Positions 29,329 through 38,247 of a DNA stretch of 64,000 nt are shown here, piece by piece. The notes below the pieces were generated by a model. That model was not told the DNA's origin. It worked only from the letters and a program-made list of their open reading frames with translations, and did not search any database. The number at the start of each line of letters is the position of its first letter. Positions within the stretch are counted from its first letter, which is position 1. The stretch covers positions 124,001 through 188,000 of the forward strand of contig NZ_SCVH01000166.1 of the NCBI RefSeq assembly GCF_004296935.1, in the 5' to 3' direction. This DNA comes from Reyranella sp. (GTDB lineage Bacteria > Pseudomonadota > Alphaproteobacteria > Reyranellales > Reyranellaceae). The position numbers and the translations under genes are program-made.

Positions 29329-30753
29329 TCACCATACCGGCAACCGCGCCAGGAACCGCACGAGCCCGCGCGTCCGGCGCCCGAACAGGGCTTCGGTGAA
29401 ATAGCTGCCGGCGGCGCGCTTGCTTGCTTCGCCGAGCGTCGGATAGGGCGGCACTAAGCTCGCCATCGCCGCGATTCTGAGGCGCTTGGAGAGGGCCAGG
29501 CACCAGGGCTGGATCAGGTCGCCGGCGTGCGGCCCGACGATGGTGGCGCCCAGCACGCGGCCGCGCGGATCGGTGATGACCTTCACCAGCCCGTCGGTCT
29601 CCCGCTCGGTCTGGGCGCGGTCGTTCTCGGCCAGTTTCCAGCGCAACACCCGGATCGCCTCGCCATGCTGCTTGCGTGCCTCGCTTTCGCTGAGGCCGAC
29701 CTGCGCCAGCTCGGGATCGGTGTAGGTCGCCCATGGCACGATCGCCGGATCGAGCTTCGCGGGAGCTCGGAACAGCGCGCCGCGGATGAACAGCGAGGCC
29801 TCGTAGCCGGCCATGTGGGTGAAGGCATAGAGACCGTTGCAGTCGCCGATTGCCCAGACATTGCGATTGGACGTTCTGAGCGCGCCGTCGACCGTGATCC
29901 CGCGCTTGGTGTAGGCGACCCCGGCCTTGTCGAGATCGAGGCCTTCGATGATGGGCGCGCGGCCCGTCGCCACCAGCAGGTGCGATCCCTCGATCCGTTC
30001 GCCGTCCTCGAGAAACACCGTCATGCCCGATGCTGCCTTTTCGACCCGGGCAAGCCTGACATGGTCGCGCAGATCGACGCCTTCCGTGCGCAGGTGATCC
30101 ACGACGACGGCGGAGAGTTCGGGATCGTCCTTGGCGAGAAAGCCAAAGGCTTCCAGTACCGTGACCCGCGCGCCCAATCGCCGATGCGCCTGCGCCATCT
30201 CCAGCCCGATCGGTCCGCCGCCGATCACGATCAGGTGGGCCGGCAGCGTGCGGTTGGCGAAGATCGTCTCGTTGGTGAGATAAGGCATGTCGGCGAGACC
30301 CGGGATGGGCGGCGCGGTCGGCCGTGAGCCGGTCGCCAGCACGATGCGCTTGCAGTGGATCCGGTGCGGGCCGGCCTGCAACTCGGTGCGACCGGTGAAG
30401 CGGGCCTCTTCCTTAAGAACGCGCACGCCGAGACCCTCGAACCGCTCGACCGAATCGTTGGGGGCGATGGCCGCGATCACGCCGGCGACGTGGTCCATGA
30501 CCTTGGCGAAGTCGACCTTGGGTTCGACCGGTGCGATACCGAAGGCCGCGCCGCTTCGCTGCGCCTGGGCTGCCTTGGCGGCGGCGATCAGTGCTTTCGA
30601 TGGCACGCAGCCGAAGTTGAGACAATCGCCGCCCATCTCGGCACGCTCGACCAGAACGACTTTCAGGCCGAGCTGCGCCGCGCCGGCGGCAACGACGAGA
30701 CCTGCGGAACCACCGCCGATGACGCAGATGTCAGGCGTGAGTACGTCCGTCAT
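29329..30753 (-). CDS. Mercuric-reductase-like FAD/NAD(P) disulfide oxidoreductase
   Basis: 474 residues. The FAD-binding GGGSAGLVVAAGAAQLG, redox-active CLNFGC (in GGDCLNFGCVPSKAL), NAD(P)-binding GGGPIGLEMAQ and the C-terminal dimerisation domain are present. The usual catalytic His-Pro-Thr of lipoamide dehydrogenases is Tyr-Pro-Thr here (PPYPTLGEASKRAA), and there is no N-terminal mercury-binding domain or C-terminal Cys pair. A role in mercury reduction is therefore unlikely. It is transcribed with a TVP38/TMEM64 gene 1 bp upstream; this pairing recurs in other bacteria and suggests a membrane-associated redox role (inference). Confidence 0.85.
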   Translation of the reverse strand: MTDVLTPDICVIGGGSAGLVVAAGAAQLGLKVVLVERAEMGGDCLNFGCVPSKALIAAAKAAQAQRSGAAFGIAPVEPKVDFAKVMDHVAGVIAAIAPNDSVERFEGLGVRVLKEEARFTGRTELQAGPHRIHCKRIVLATGSRPTAPPIPGLADMPYLTNETIFANRTLPAHLIVIGGGPIGLEMAQAHRRLGARVTVLEAFGFLAKDDPELSAVVVDHLRTEGVDLRDHVRLARVEKAASGMTVFLEDGERIEGSHLLVATGRAPIIEGLDLDKAGVAYTKRGITVDGALRTSNRNVWAIGDCNGLYAFTHMAGYEASLFIRGALFRAPAKLDPAIVPWATYTDPELAQVGLSESEARKQHGEAIRVLRWKLAENDRAQTERETDGLVKVITDPRGRVLGATIVGPHAGDLIQPWCLALSKRLRIAAMASLVPPYPTLGEASKRAAGSYFTEALFGRRTRGLVRFLARLPVW

Positions 30754-30754
30754 C

Positions 30755-31489
30755 TCAGGGTGCCGCCTTGCCGCCGCGCAGGCGGTTGTAGATCACCGGC
30801 AGCAGCGACAGCGCGGCCAAGCCCAACAGCGGCAACAGGATGTGCCATTCGAAGATCACGCCGAAATCGGGGCGCTCGCCGCGCTCGATGAGCATGCCGA
30901 AGCTGGCGCCGACGCTGGCATAGATGACTGCGCCGGGAACGATGCCGATCAGCGTCGCCAGTGCATAGGGGCCAAGCTGCATGCCGAGCAGCGCCGGCAC
31001 GATGTTGACCAGCCAGAAGGGGAACACCGGCACCAGCCGCAGGAACAGGAGATAATTGAAGCTGTCGCGGCGGAAACCATCCTCGAGCCGGGCCAGCGTG
31101 GCGCCGGCGCGCGCCCGGAAGAGATCGTAGAATGCCGTACGCGCCGCCAGGAATACCGCCACCGAACCTAGTGTTGCGCCGATCACCGACAGGAGCGCGC
31201 CCAGCCACATGCCGAACAGGAAGCCGCCGACCGGTGTGACCACGACAGCGATCGGCAGCGAGAAGGCCACCGCCAGTGCGTAGAACAGCACGAAGATGAG
31301 CGCCGCCGCCGCGATATTGCCGGCGACCCAGGAGGCGAGTTCGGCATGATGACGGCTCAGCATCTCGAAGGAGAAATACCGCTCGAGGCCGAACAGCAGG
31401 AATAGCGCCAGCCCCAGCAGCAGGATCGCCACGGGAAGCAGCCGGCGCAGCATCGGCAGGGTCATGTGCGCTTTCGTGTCGTGCGGCAC
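30755..31489 (-). CDS. TVP38/TMEM64 (DedA/SNARE-associated) family membrane protein
   Basis: 244 residues; an internal ATG nine codons in (MTLPMLRR) is an equally plausible start. Five to six membrane segments, with the family core FSLPIAVVVTPVGGFLFGMWLGALL, LRLVPVFPFWLVNIVPALLG and LIGIVPGAVIYASVG. Homologues are proposed lipid scramblases or half-channel transporters. It precedes the mercuric-reductase-like gene by 1 bp. Confidence 0.85.
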   Translation of the reverse strand: MPHDTKAHMTLPMLRRLLPVAILLLGLALFLLFGLERYFSFEMLSRHHAELASWVAGNIAAAALIFVLFYALAVAFSLPIAVVVTPVGGFLFGMWLGALLSVIGATLGSVAVFLAARTAFYDLFRARAGATLARLEDGFRRDSFNYLLFLRLVPVFPFWLVNIVPALLGMQLGPYALATLIGIVPGAVIYASVGASFGMLIERGERPDFGVIFEWHILLPLLGLAALSLLPVIYNRLRGGKAAP

Positions 31490-31530
31490 CGATATTGACC
31501 CTCATCGCGCCGGCCTCAAAGCAAACTCGC

Positions 31531-32178
31531 TCACACCTGAGTGACCGGCAGACCGGGCGCCGTCGCCGCCATGGATGGACGCGCTTCCAGGCGGCCCCAC
31601 CAGCCGGCGAGTCGCCGATGTCGGTCGAGCATGGCGGCCCCTTCGGGCGCGGCAGTGAAGTAGGCGATCATCGCGCCGAGATGGAGATCGGCGAGCGATG
31701 GCGCGGCTCCGACCAGAAAGGTGCCGGACGATGCGAGATCCTCGAGAGCGGCCAGCACCTTGGCGGCACCGGCAAGGCCCCGCGCCACTTCGGCCTCATC
31801 CGTCGGTTGGCCGATGGCGGGGCGGAAGACACGCTGCGAGAAGACCTGCCGGACGAGCGGCCAGTAGCCGTAGGAATCGACGACGCCGATGATCTGGTCC
31901 ATCCGGGCGAGCGCCCGCGCGTCCTGGGGCTGCAGGGGTGGTCCGGCAAAGGCGCGGTCGATATAGCGGCTGATGGCGCCGGTCTCATAGAGCGCGAAGC
32001 CGTCGTGGACGAGGGTCGGCACGCGACCGAAGGGGTGAAGGGCAAGGTAGGCCGCTGGAATGTCGGGGCTGAAAGGGTTCACCTCGACCCGTTCGTAGGA
32101 TACGCCTTTCTCGGCAAGGGCGAGGCGGGCGATCCGGACATAGACGCTGTAGCGGTAACCGTGCAGGACAGGGGGCAT
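31531..32178 (-). CDS. Glutathione S-transferase family protein
   Basis: 215 residues from MPPVLHGY; an earlier in-frame ATG at 32214 would add 12 residues. The thioredoxin-like N-domain (YRYSVYVRIARLALAEKG, HPFGRVPTLVHDGFALYETGAISRYID) and helical C-domain (TFLVGAAPSLADLHLGAMI) are complete. A cytosolic GST of unknown substrate, not closely similar to the one at 24652. Confidence 0.86.
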   Translation of the reverse strand: MPPVLHGYRYSVYVRIARLALAEKGVSYERVEVNPFSPDIPAAYLALHPFGRVPTLVHDGFALYETGAISRYIDRAFAGPPLQPQDARALARMDQIIGVVDSYGYWPLVRQVFSQRVFRPAIGQPTDEAEVARGLAGAAKVLAALEDLASSGTFLVGAAPSLADLHLGAMIAYFTAAPEGAAMLDRHRRLAGWWGRLEARPSMAATAPGLPVTQV

Positions 32179-32228
32179 AGGGTCATTGTTCGGCACTCGG
32201 GAGCGACCCGGCAAGGCCCGCCGGATCG

Positions 32229-32257
32229 TTGACTCTGGCCGGTCAGCCGCTTATTAC
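32229..32257 (+). promoter_or_regulatory. Promoter of the rpmH-rnpA-yidD-yidC cluster
   Basis: TTGACT, a 17-bp spacer and TATTAC, 64 bp before the rpmH ATG. This is the best sigma-70-like pair in the window and is correctly placed for the ribosomal protein L34 operon. Confidence 0.7.
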
Positions 32258-32320
32258 CCTCGCCCACGGATTTCGCCCCCGACGCTCCGCGCGGGGGTTT
32301 GTGTTTGAAGGAGTTGCGTG

Positions 32321-32455
32321 ATGAAACGCACCTATCAGCCGAGCAAGCTGGTGCGCAAGCGCCGGCACGGCTTTCGGTCCCGGATGGCAACGGTCGGCGG
32401 CCGCAAGGTCATCGCCAGCCGCCGCAGGTCGGGCCGTAAGCGCCTGTCGGCCTAA
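32321..32455 (+). CDS. rpmH: 50S ribosomal protein L34
   Basis: 44 residues, beginning [18 protein letters not shown] and ending RSGRKRLSA, the invariant L34 pattern. AAGGAG lies 7 bp upstream. First gene of the conserved rpmH-rnpA-yidD-yidC cluster, which in many bacteria is near the replication origin; no dnaA or origin is visible here. Confidence 0.97.
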   Translation: MKRTYQPSKLVRKRRHGFRSRMATVGGRKVIASRRRSGRKRLSA

Positions 32456-32460
32456 CAAAC

Positions 32461-32820
32461 TTGGCCGCGGCACGCCTCGGGCGTTTGCCGAACCGTCGTG
32501 ACTTTCTGCGCGTTCAGGCCGGACGCCGCTGTGCCATGCCCGGTTTCGTTCTCCAAGTTGCCCCGGCGGACCGGCCCCAACCCCTCGTCCGGGTGGGGTT
32601 TACCGTCAGCCGCAAGGTCGGCAATGCGGTCGCCCGCAACAGGGTCCGCCGCCGTCTGAGGGAAATCGCCGGCATGGTCATCCCGGGCGAGGCCCGTCCC
32701 GATCTCGATTATGTGCTGGTCGGCCGCCAGGCGGCCCTTGCCCGCGACTTCGGAGCCTTGCGCCAGGAGTTGCAGGAGGCGCTGAAGCGCCTCAAGGCGC
32801 TGGCCCTCGCGACGCCATGA
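32461..32820 (+). CDS. rnpA: Ribonuclease P protein component
   Basis: 119 residues from a TTG start, 5 bp after the rpmH stop. It carries the RNase P protein signature RNRVRRRLRE and the upstream GFTVSRKVGNAV block. The protein assists the catalytic RNA in tRNA 5' maturation. The close spacing to rpmH gives translational coupling, as is usual for this pair. Confidence 0.94.
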   Translation: MAAARLGRLPNRRDFLRVQAGRRCAMPGFVLQVAPADRPQPLVRVGFTVSRKVGNAVARNRVRRRLREIAGMVIPGEARPDLDYVLVGRQAALARDFGALRQELQEALKRLKALALATP

Positions 32821-32883
32821 CCTGCCCATGACCTGTACGGACGGCTTGCGCCGGCCCCGGCAAATCGCCAGTTTCCGGGCCGC

Positions 32884-33147
32884 ATGATGTCCCTGTTGCT
32901 GCGCGGCGCGATCCGTCTCTACCAATTGACGCTCGCCTACTTTTTCGTCGGCGCCTGCCGCTACGAACCCTCGTGCTCGAGCTACGCCGCCGAGGCCGTG
33001 GCGCGTCACGGCGCGCTCCGGGGAAGCTGGCTTGCCGCCCACCGCCTGTGCCGCTGCGGGCCCTGGGGCGCCGGCGGCTACGATCCCGTGCCTTCCTCTG
33101 CCGGCGCATCCGCGCCGCTTTCCTGCCATCCCGCCGAGCGCGCCTGA
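32884..33147 (+). CDS. yidD: Membrane protein insertion efficiency factor YidD
   Basis: 87 residues. An amphipathic N-terminus precedes the family core CRYEPSCSSYAAEAVARHG and HRLCRCGPWGAGGYDPVP, including the conserved cysteines. Tandem ATGs leave the start uncertain by one codon. It sits between rnpA and yidC as expected and helps YidC-dependent insertion at the inner membrane. Confidence 0.93.
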   Translation: MMSLLLRGAIRLYQLTLAYFFVGACRYEPSCSSYAAEAVARHGALRGSWLAAHRLCRCGPWGAGGYDPVPSSAGASAPLSCHPAERA

Positions 33148-33171
33148 CGCGTCACGAGAGTTAGCCTCAAA

Positions 33172-35013
33172 ATGGACCAGAAGAACTTCATCGTCGCCAT
33201 CGTCCTCTCGGTGCTGATCATCGTGGGTTGGCAGGCGGCCTTTCCGCCCGCCAAGCCGCCGGTTACGACGACACAACAGGCCTCCACCCAGCCGGGTGCA
33301 CCGGGCGCCCCCGCGGCGCCGACCGGCCAGCCGGTCGCTCCCGGCGTGCAGCCGGGCGCTGCGGCCACTTCTGGGCAGCAGGTCGTGGGCCTCAAGGAGG
33401 CGCTGGCGCGCACCCCGCGCGTGACGTTCAGCACCGCCGAACTGCTGGGCTCGATCTCGCTCAAGGGCGCGCGCATCGACGATGTGCAGCTCGTCAAGTA
33501 TCGCGAGACCATCGATCCCAAGAGCCCGCCGGTGCCGGTGCTGTCGCCGGTCGGCACGGTCCATCCCTACTACGCCGAGTTCGGCTGGTCGGCGTCCGAT
33601 GCCGCGATCAAGGTGCCGGGGCCGGAGACGATGTGGACCGCCGACAAGAGCACGGTGGCCCCTGGCGCGCCGGTGCGGCTCACCTGGGATAACGGCCAGG
33701 GCCTGGTGTTCGCGCTCGACGTGTCGATCGACGAATTCTTCATGTTCGACGTCAAGCAGAGCGTCGAGAACAAGACCGACAAGCCGGTCACGCTGTTTCC
33801 GTGGAGCCTCGTCGTCCGCTACGGCACGCCCCCGGCGGAAGGCATCTACATCCTCCATGAAGGCCCCTACGGCGTCTTCAACGGCAGCCTGAAGGAGTTT
33901 GGCTACTCCGATTTCAAGGACAACAAGCAGCAGAAGTTCAGCACCACGGGTGGCTGGGTCGGCATCACCGACAAGTACTGGATGGCGACGCTCGTGCCGG
34001 ACCAGAAATCCAAGGTCGACGTGACGATCAAGGGCACTGGCACGGGCGACGCCGCGAAGTACCAGATCGACTATGTCGGCGGCGGCGAGACCATCGCGCC
34101 GGGCAGCACCGGCCGCACCGAGGCGCGTCTGTTCGCCGGCGCCAAGATCGTGCGCATCATCGATTCCTATACCGAGAAGTACGGCATCGAGAAGTTCGAC
34201 CTCACCATCGACTGGGGCTGGTTCTGGTTCTTCACCAAGCCGCTGTTCTGGCTGCTCGAGTGGCTCTACGTCCAGCTTGGCAACTTCGGCCTGTCGATCC
34301 TGGTGCTGACCGTCATCGTCAAGCTCGTGTTCTTCCCGCTGGCCAACAAGTCCTATGCGGCGATGAGCAAGATGAAGCGGCTCCAGCCGGAGATGGAGAA
34401 GCTCAAGGAGCGCTACGGCGAGGACCGCCAGCGCATGAACCAGGAGCTGATGCAGCTCTATCGCCGCGAGAAGGTCAATCCGGCGGCGGGCTGCCTGCCC
34501 ATCGTCGTGCAGATCCCGGTGTTCTTCGCGCTCTACAAGGTGCTCTACACCACCATCGAAATGCGCCACCAGCCGTTCTATGGCTGGATCAAGGATCTTG
34601 CCGCGCCCGATCCGCTGACCATCCTCACCGGCTTCGGTCTCTTGCCCTGGCACGTCCCCGAGTTCCTGCTTTTCTTCAACATCGGCCTGTGGCCCATCAT
34701 CATGGGCGTGACGATGTACCTGCAGCAGAAGCTCAATCCGCAGCCGACCGATCCGGTACAGGCCCGCGTGTTCCAGTTCCTGCCGATCCTGTTCACCTTC
34801 ATGCTGGCGCCGTTCTCGGCCGGCCTGGTGATCTACTGGGCCTGGAGCAACACGCTCTCGATCGCCCAGCAGTACATGATCATGCGTCGCCACGGCACGC
34901 CGATCGGCGGCGGCAAGGCCAAGCCGCCGGCTCTCCCGGCGACGCCGGCCCCCGCAGCCTCCAACGGCAACGCCGGCAAGAAGGGCGGCAAGGGCTCGGG
35001 CAAGAAGGGCTGA
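33172..35013 (+). CDS. yidC: Membrane protein insertase YidC
   Basis: 613 residues, the normal size for a Gram-negative YidC. TM1 lies at 5-22, followed by a Pro/Ala/Gln-rich linker (about 30-65) and the periplasmic beta-sandwich (about 70-340). The conserved insertase core follows (about 360-590) with LSILVLTVIVKLVFFPLANK, the hydrophilic groove region and NPAAGCLPIVVQIPVFFALY. The C-terminus is a short Lys/Gly-rich tail. Its stop overlaps the yihA start (TGATG). Confidence 0.96.
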   Translation: MDQKNFIVAIVLSVLIIVGWQAAFPPAKPPVTTTQQASTQPGAPGAPAAPTGQPVAPGVQPGAAATSGQQVVGLKEALARTPRVTFSTAELLGSISLKGARIDDVQLVKYRETIDPKSPPVPVLSPVGTVHPYYAEFGWSASDAAIKVPGPETMWTADKSTVAPGAPVRLTWDNGQGLVFALDVSIDEFFMFDVKQSVENKTDKPVTLFPWSLVVRYGTPPAEGIYILHEGPYGVFNGSLKEFGYSDFKDNKQQKFSTTGGWVGITDKYWMATLVPDQKSKVDVTIKGTGTGDAAKYQIDYVGGGETIAPGSTGRTEARLFAGAKIVRIIDSYTEKYGIEKFDLTIDWGWFWFFTKPLFWLLEWLYVQLGNFGLSILVLTVIVKLVFFPLANKSYAAMSKMKRLQPEMEKLKERYGEDRQRMNQELMQLYRREKVNPAAGCLPIVVQIPVFFALYKVLYTTIEMRHQPFYGWIKDLAAPDPLTILTGFGLLPWHVPEFLLFFNIGLWPIIMGVTMYLQQKLNPQPTDPVQARVFQFLPILFTFMLAPFSAGLVIYWAWSNTLSIAQQYMIMRRHGTPIGGGKAKPPALPATPAPAASNGNAGKKGGKGSGKKG

Positions 35014-35678
35014 TGGCAGCCAATATTCCAGGGGCGGGCGCGCCGGAAGGGCGTACGTCCGAGGAGATCGAGGCGGCGCGCAAGCTATTCGCCGGGCCCT
35101 GCGACTTCATCTCGGGCGCGGCCTCGGTCGAATCGCTGCCGCCGATTGCCTTGCCGGAAGTGGCCTTCGCCGGCCGATCCAATGTCGGCAAGTCCAGCCT
35201 GGTCAACGCACTGACCGGCCGCCGCACGCTGGCCCGCGTGTCGGCCCGGCCCGGCCATACGCGGCAGATCAATTTCTTCGATCTCGCCGGCCGCCTCTTT
35301 CTGGTCGACCTGCCCGGCTACGGCTTCGCCCAGGTCTCCAAGTCGATGAAGGAGACGTGGCAGGATCTGGCATCGGCCTATCTGCGCGGCCGCCCGACGC
35401 TGAAGCGCGTTTGCCTGCTGATCGATTCGCGCCACGGTGTGAAGGACAGCGACCACGAGACCATGAAGAACCTCGACCGCGCCGCCGTCTCCTACCAGCT
35501 CATCCTGACCAAGACCGACCAGCTGCGGCAGGCCGAGATTCCGCGCGCCATCGCCTCGGCTGAAGCAGCCGCGCGCAAGCATGGCGCCGCCCATCCCGAG
35601 GTCCTGCCGACCAGCAGCGAGACCGGCTTCGGTATCCCCGAGCTTAGGGCCGAGATCGCTGCTGTAGCATCACGCTGA
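35013..35678 (+). CDS. yihA: Ribosome biogenesis GTP-binding protein YihA/YsxC (EngB)
   Basis: 221 residues. G1 loop GRSNVGKSS, G3 DLPGYGFA, G4 TKTDQL and G5-like TSSETG are all in order within a TrmE-Era-EngA-YihA-type GTPase. It takes part in 50S assembly. The ATG shares one base with the yidC stop, so translation is coupled. Confidence 0.95.
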   Translation: MAANIPGAGAPEGRTSEEIEAARKLFAGPCDFISGAASVESLPPIALPEVAFAGRSNVGKSSLVNALTGRRTLARVSARPGHTRQINFFDLAGRLFLVDLPGYGFAQVSKSMKETWQDLASAYLRGRPTLKRVCLLIDSRHGVKDSDHETMKNLDRAAVSYQLILTKTDQLRQAEIPRAIASAEAAARKHGAAHPEVLPTSSETGFGIPELRAEIAAVASR

Positions 35679-35743
35679 GATCAACGTGACCACCAACCGA
35701 TCGGACGCTGCCCCCCAAGTCCTCCTGCTGCCGACCAGAGACC

Positions 35744-36526
35744 GTGTCGCGACGATGGCTGATCGGCAGGTCGACCGGGCTTGTCGCCTCCCTGGCCCTC
35801 GTCGCCTGTGCGCCGCAGGGCGAGCGCACCATGACACTGGCGCCGGGCAAGCTCCGCATCGGAACCTACTTCGTCAATCCACCGTTCGAGTATGTCGCCG
35901 ACGGCCAGAGGGTCGGCTTCGAGGTCGATCTGATGAACGACATCGCCTGGCGCCTGTCGCTCGCGCCCGAGTTCGTCGACACGCGATGGGAGACTATCCT
36001 CCAGGAGATGCAGGCGGGAAAATACGACTGCATCGTCGGCGGTATCACCATCACACCGCCGCGCGAGCAGACGTTCGCCTGGTCGACACCCTACATGACC
36101 ACGACGCTCAGCCTGGTGGTCGACAGCCGGCGCTCGCCGAACATGCGCGGCATCGCTGACCTCAGGAAGGCGTTGGTCGGTGTGCAGGCGGCGACGACTG
36201 ATTACGACGTCGCGGTGGCCATGAAGGCGAGAGGCGAGATCGGCAGCATCAAGGTCTATCCTTTCGCCGAGATCGGCAATGCCATGGTCGATCTCGCGGC
36301 CGGCCGCATAACGGCGGTCATGAAGGTCTACCTCGTCGCCGCCTGGCTCGCTCGCCAGACGCCGGGCCTGCGCATCGTGGCTCAGGTGCCGAACGACCCG
36401 CAGCAGCTCGGGATCGGCCTTGCGAAGTCGAACACGGCGCTTCTGGCTGCCCTCAACGGCGCCCTGGCGGACATGCAGAAAGACGGGACTTACGCCCGTC
36501 TCGCCCTGAAGTGGGGCCTGCAGTAG
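35744..36526 (+). CDS. Extracellular solute-binding protein family 3, probable lipoprotein
   Basis: 260 residues from a GTG start. The lipoprotein signal has a lipobox near residue 22 (SLALVAC). The SBP_bac_3 fold is clear: LRIGTYFVNPPFEYVADGQRVGFEVDLM, DCIVGGITITPPRE and WSTPYMTTTLSLVV. Such proteins usually bind polar amino acids for ABC uptake, but no permease or ATPase gene is adjacent. First of several accessory genes separating yihA from argB. Confidence 0.85.
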   Translation: MSRRWLIGRSTGLVASLALVACAPQGERTMTLAPGKLRIGTYFVNPPFEYVADGQRVGFEVDLMNDIAWRLSLAPEFVDTRWETILQEMQAGKYDCIVGGITITPPREQTFAWSTPYMTTTLSLVVDSRRSPNMRGIADLRKALVGVQAATTDYDVAVAMKARGEIGSIKVYPFAEIGNAMVDLAAGRITAVMKVYLVAAWLARQTPGLRIVAQVPNDPQQLGIGLAKSNTALLAALNGALADMQKDGTYARLALKWGLQ

Positions 36527-36538
36527 GTTCCGGCACGA

Positions 36539-38086
36539 TCACGGGCCGGCGGCAACGGCTATTCGTCCCTCCAGCGGCCAAATGCGCTTGAAGCGGGCGG
36601 CGGCCTCGCCACCCAGGAAGTGCTCGACGACCCAGACGGTCAGCCGTGGGTTGGTGCGCCGCGCGACGCTCAGCGCCGCCTCGGCATCCTCGCACCGGCC
36701 GAGATCGTGCGCGGCGAGCGCCTCGATCAGCTTCGCCATGAAGAGGTTGCGATCACGCAGGTAGGCGAGGCGCGCTTCCTCCAGTGCCTGCACCGGCTGC
36801 CCGGCACGCAACAGGCAACCGGCAAGGCCGGTTCCCCACGCACCAAGCCTCCGATCCCTCGGGCTGAGCCGCATGCCGCGACGAAAGGCGGCGAGCCCTT
36901 CGTCCATGTATCCGTGGAGGGCCAGGTAGAATCCGCGCACGATCAAGGCGTGGGCATTGCTCGGATCGATGCGAAGCGCCCGCTCGGTCACCTCGCCGGA
37001 GGCCACGACGTCACCGATGTCATTCAGGGCGCAGCCCGCGAAGCTCAGCACCTCGCTGTCGTTCGGATCGAGCTCGATTGCCGTGTCGACCAGGCCTCGG
37101 ATCTCCGCAAGCAGAGGCTCCGTGCTGGCCAGGGCACCGAGCCCACGCGCGAGCGCCGCGATCATCGCCGAATGGGCGTAACCTCGGGCGAAGCCGGGAT
37201 CGCGCTGCACGGCCTGCTGGAGATGCCGGCGCGCTTCGGTGACGGTCCCCTCGGTCCATCCGCCGACCGCCAGCGTGGCCACGGCGCTGCGATAGTGCGC
37301 CCAGGCATCGAGGTCATCGGCCTTGCAGCGGCGGATGATCTCGAGCTCCGCCGTGTTCAGGGCGGGCTCGATCTCGCTGATGACCGACCGCGCGAGATCG
37401 GTCTGCAGGTCGACGACATCCTCCGGCGATGCGTCGAGCCGGCCGGCCCAGCGCTGCAAGCCCGTCTCCGCGTCGACCAGGGAGACGGTGATCATGACCC
37501 GGTCTCCGGAACCGCGCACGCTGCCGGTCACGAGGTGCCGCACTCCTAGCTGTCGTCCGATGGTTCGCAGGTCGACGGGCTGCTCGCGGTAGGCAAAAGC
37601 GGAGCGCGAGGCGACGACGAAGAAGCCGCCGACGCGGGCCAGCATCGCCGTGACATCCTCGACCAGGGCGTCGGCCATCAGGCCGATGCGCGGAGCCCCC
37701 GAAAGGTTTTCGAAGGGCAGGACGGCGATCGACGGCAGGTCCGGCAGCGGCGGCTGCGGATAGCGCTGGACCTCCGGCTCCGTGACGACTTTCCCGATGA
37801 AGCGAAAGCCACGCCGCGGGACGGTCCGGATTAATGCCTGGTCGGAGCCGTTGTCGCCCAGGGCGCGCCGCGCGGTGCTGATCCGGCTGTCGATGGCGGC
37901 GTTGGAGACGACCCGGCCAGCCCATACCGCCTCGATAAGCTCGTCCCGAGTGACCACGACATGTCGGCGCTCGACCAGCAGCGCCAGGAGGTCGAAGACC
38001 TGCGGCTCGAGCGGAACAATGCCCTTGCCGAACCGCAGCTCGCGCTGCTGGCAATCGAGGACGTAGTCGCCGAAGCAGTGGATCAT
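36539..38086 (-). CDS. Winged-helix (OmpR/CadC-type) regulator with TolB-like and TPR domains
   Basis: 515 residues, start supported by GGGGGAGG just upstream. Residues 1-97 form a DNA-binding winged helix (LEPQVFDLLALLVERR, VSNAAIDSRISTARRALGDNG, IRTVPRRGFRF). A TolB/FlgO-like segment follows (SIAVLPFENLSG, VRHLVTGSVRGSGDR), then several TPR-like helical repeats to the C-terminus. There is no membrane helix. This layout is common for one-component regulators near adenylate cyclase-like genes; targets unknown. Confidence 0.85.
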   Translation of the reverse strand: MIHCFGDYVLDCQQRELRFGKGIVPLEPQVFDLLALLVERRHVVVTRDELIEAVWAGRVVSNAAIDSRISTARRALGDNGSDQALIRTVPRRGFRFIGKVVTEPEVQRYPQPPLPDLPSIAVLPFENLSGAPRIGLMADALVEDVTAMLARVGGFFVVASRSAFAYREQPVDLRTIGRQLGVRHLVTGSVRGSGDRVMITVSLVDAETGLQRWAGRLDASPEDVVDLQTDLARSVISEIEPALNTAELEIIRRCKADDLDAWAHYRSAVATLAVGGWTEGTVTEARRHLQQAVQRDPGFARGYAHSAMIAALARGLGALASTEPLLAEIRGLVDTAIELDPNDSEVLSFAGCALNDIGDVVASGEVTERALRIDPSNAHALIVRGFYLALHGYMDEGLAAFRRGMRLSPRDRRLGAWGTGLAGCLLRAGQPVQALEEARLAYLRDRNLFMAKLIEALAAHDLGRCEDAEAALSVARRTNPRLTVWVVEHFLGGEAAARFKRIWPLEGRIAVAAGP

Positions 38087-38247
38087 CGGCCTCCCCCAAG
38101 GCGTGCGATCACACCACAGTATCTGGCAGGGAAGGGGGCATCGGCAAGCGATCTCCAGGAAAAGACAAGCTAACCGCAAGGAAGCCTGCAAGCGGACGAG
38201 GCGGCCGGCGATCTAGGCTCCAGTCGCTCAACTGCCAGGAGGAAAGC

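Noticed and set aside
29329-30753. Mercury resistance gene merA
   Set aside because: Lacks the N-terminal metal-binding domain and C-terminal Cys pair, has Tyr for the catalytic His, and no mer genes are nearby.
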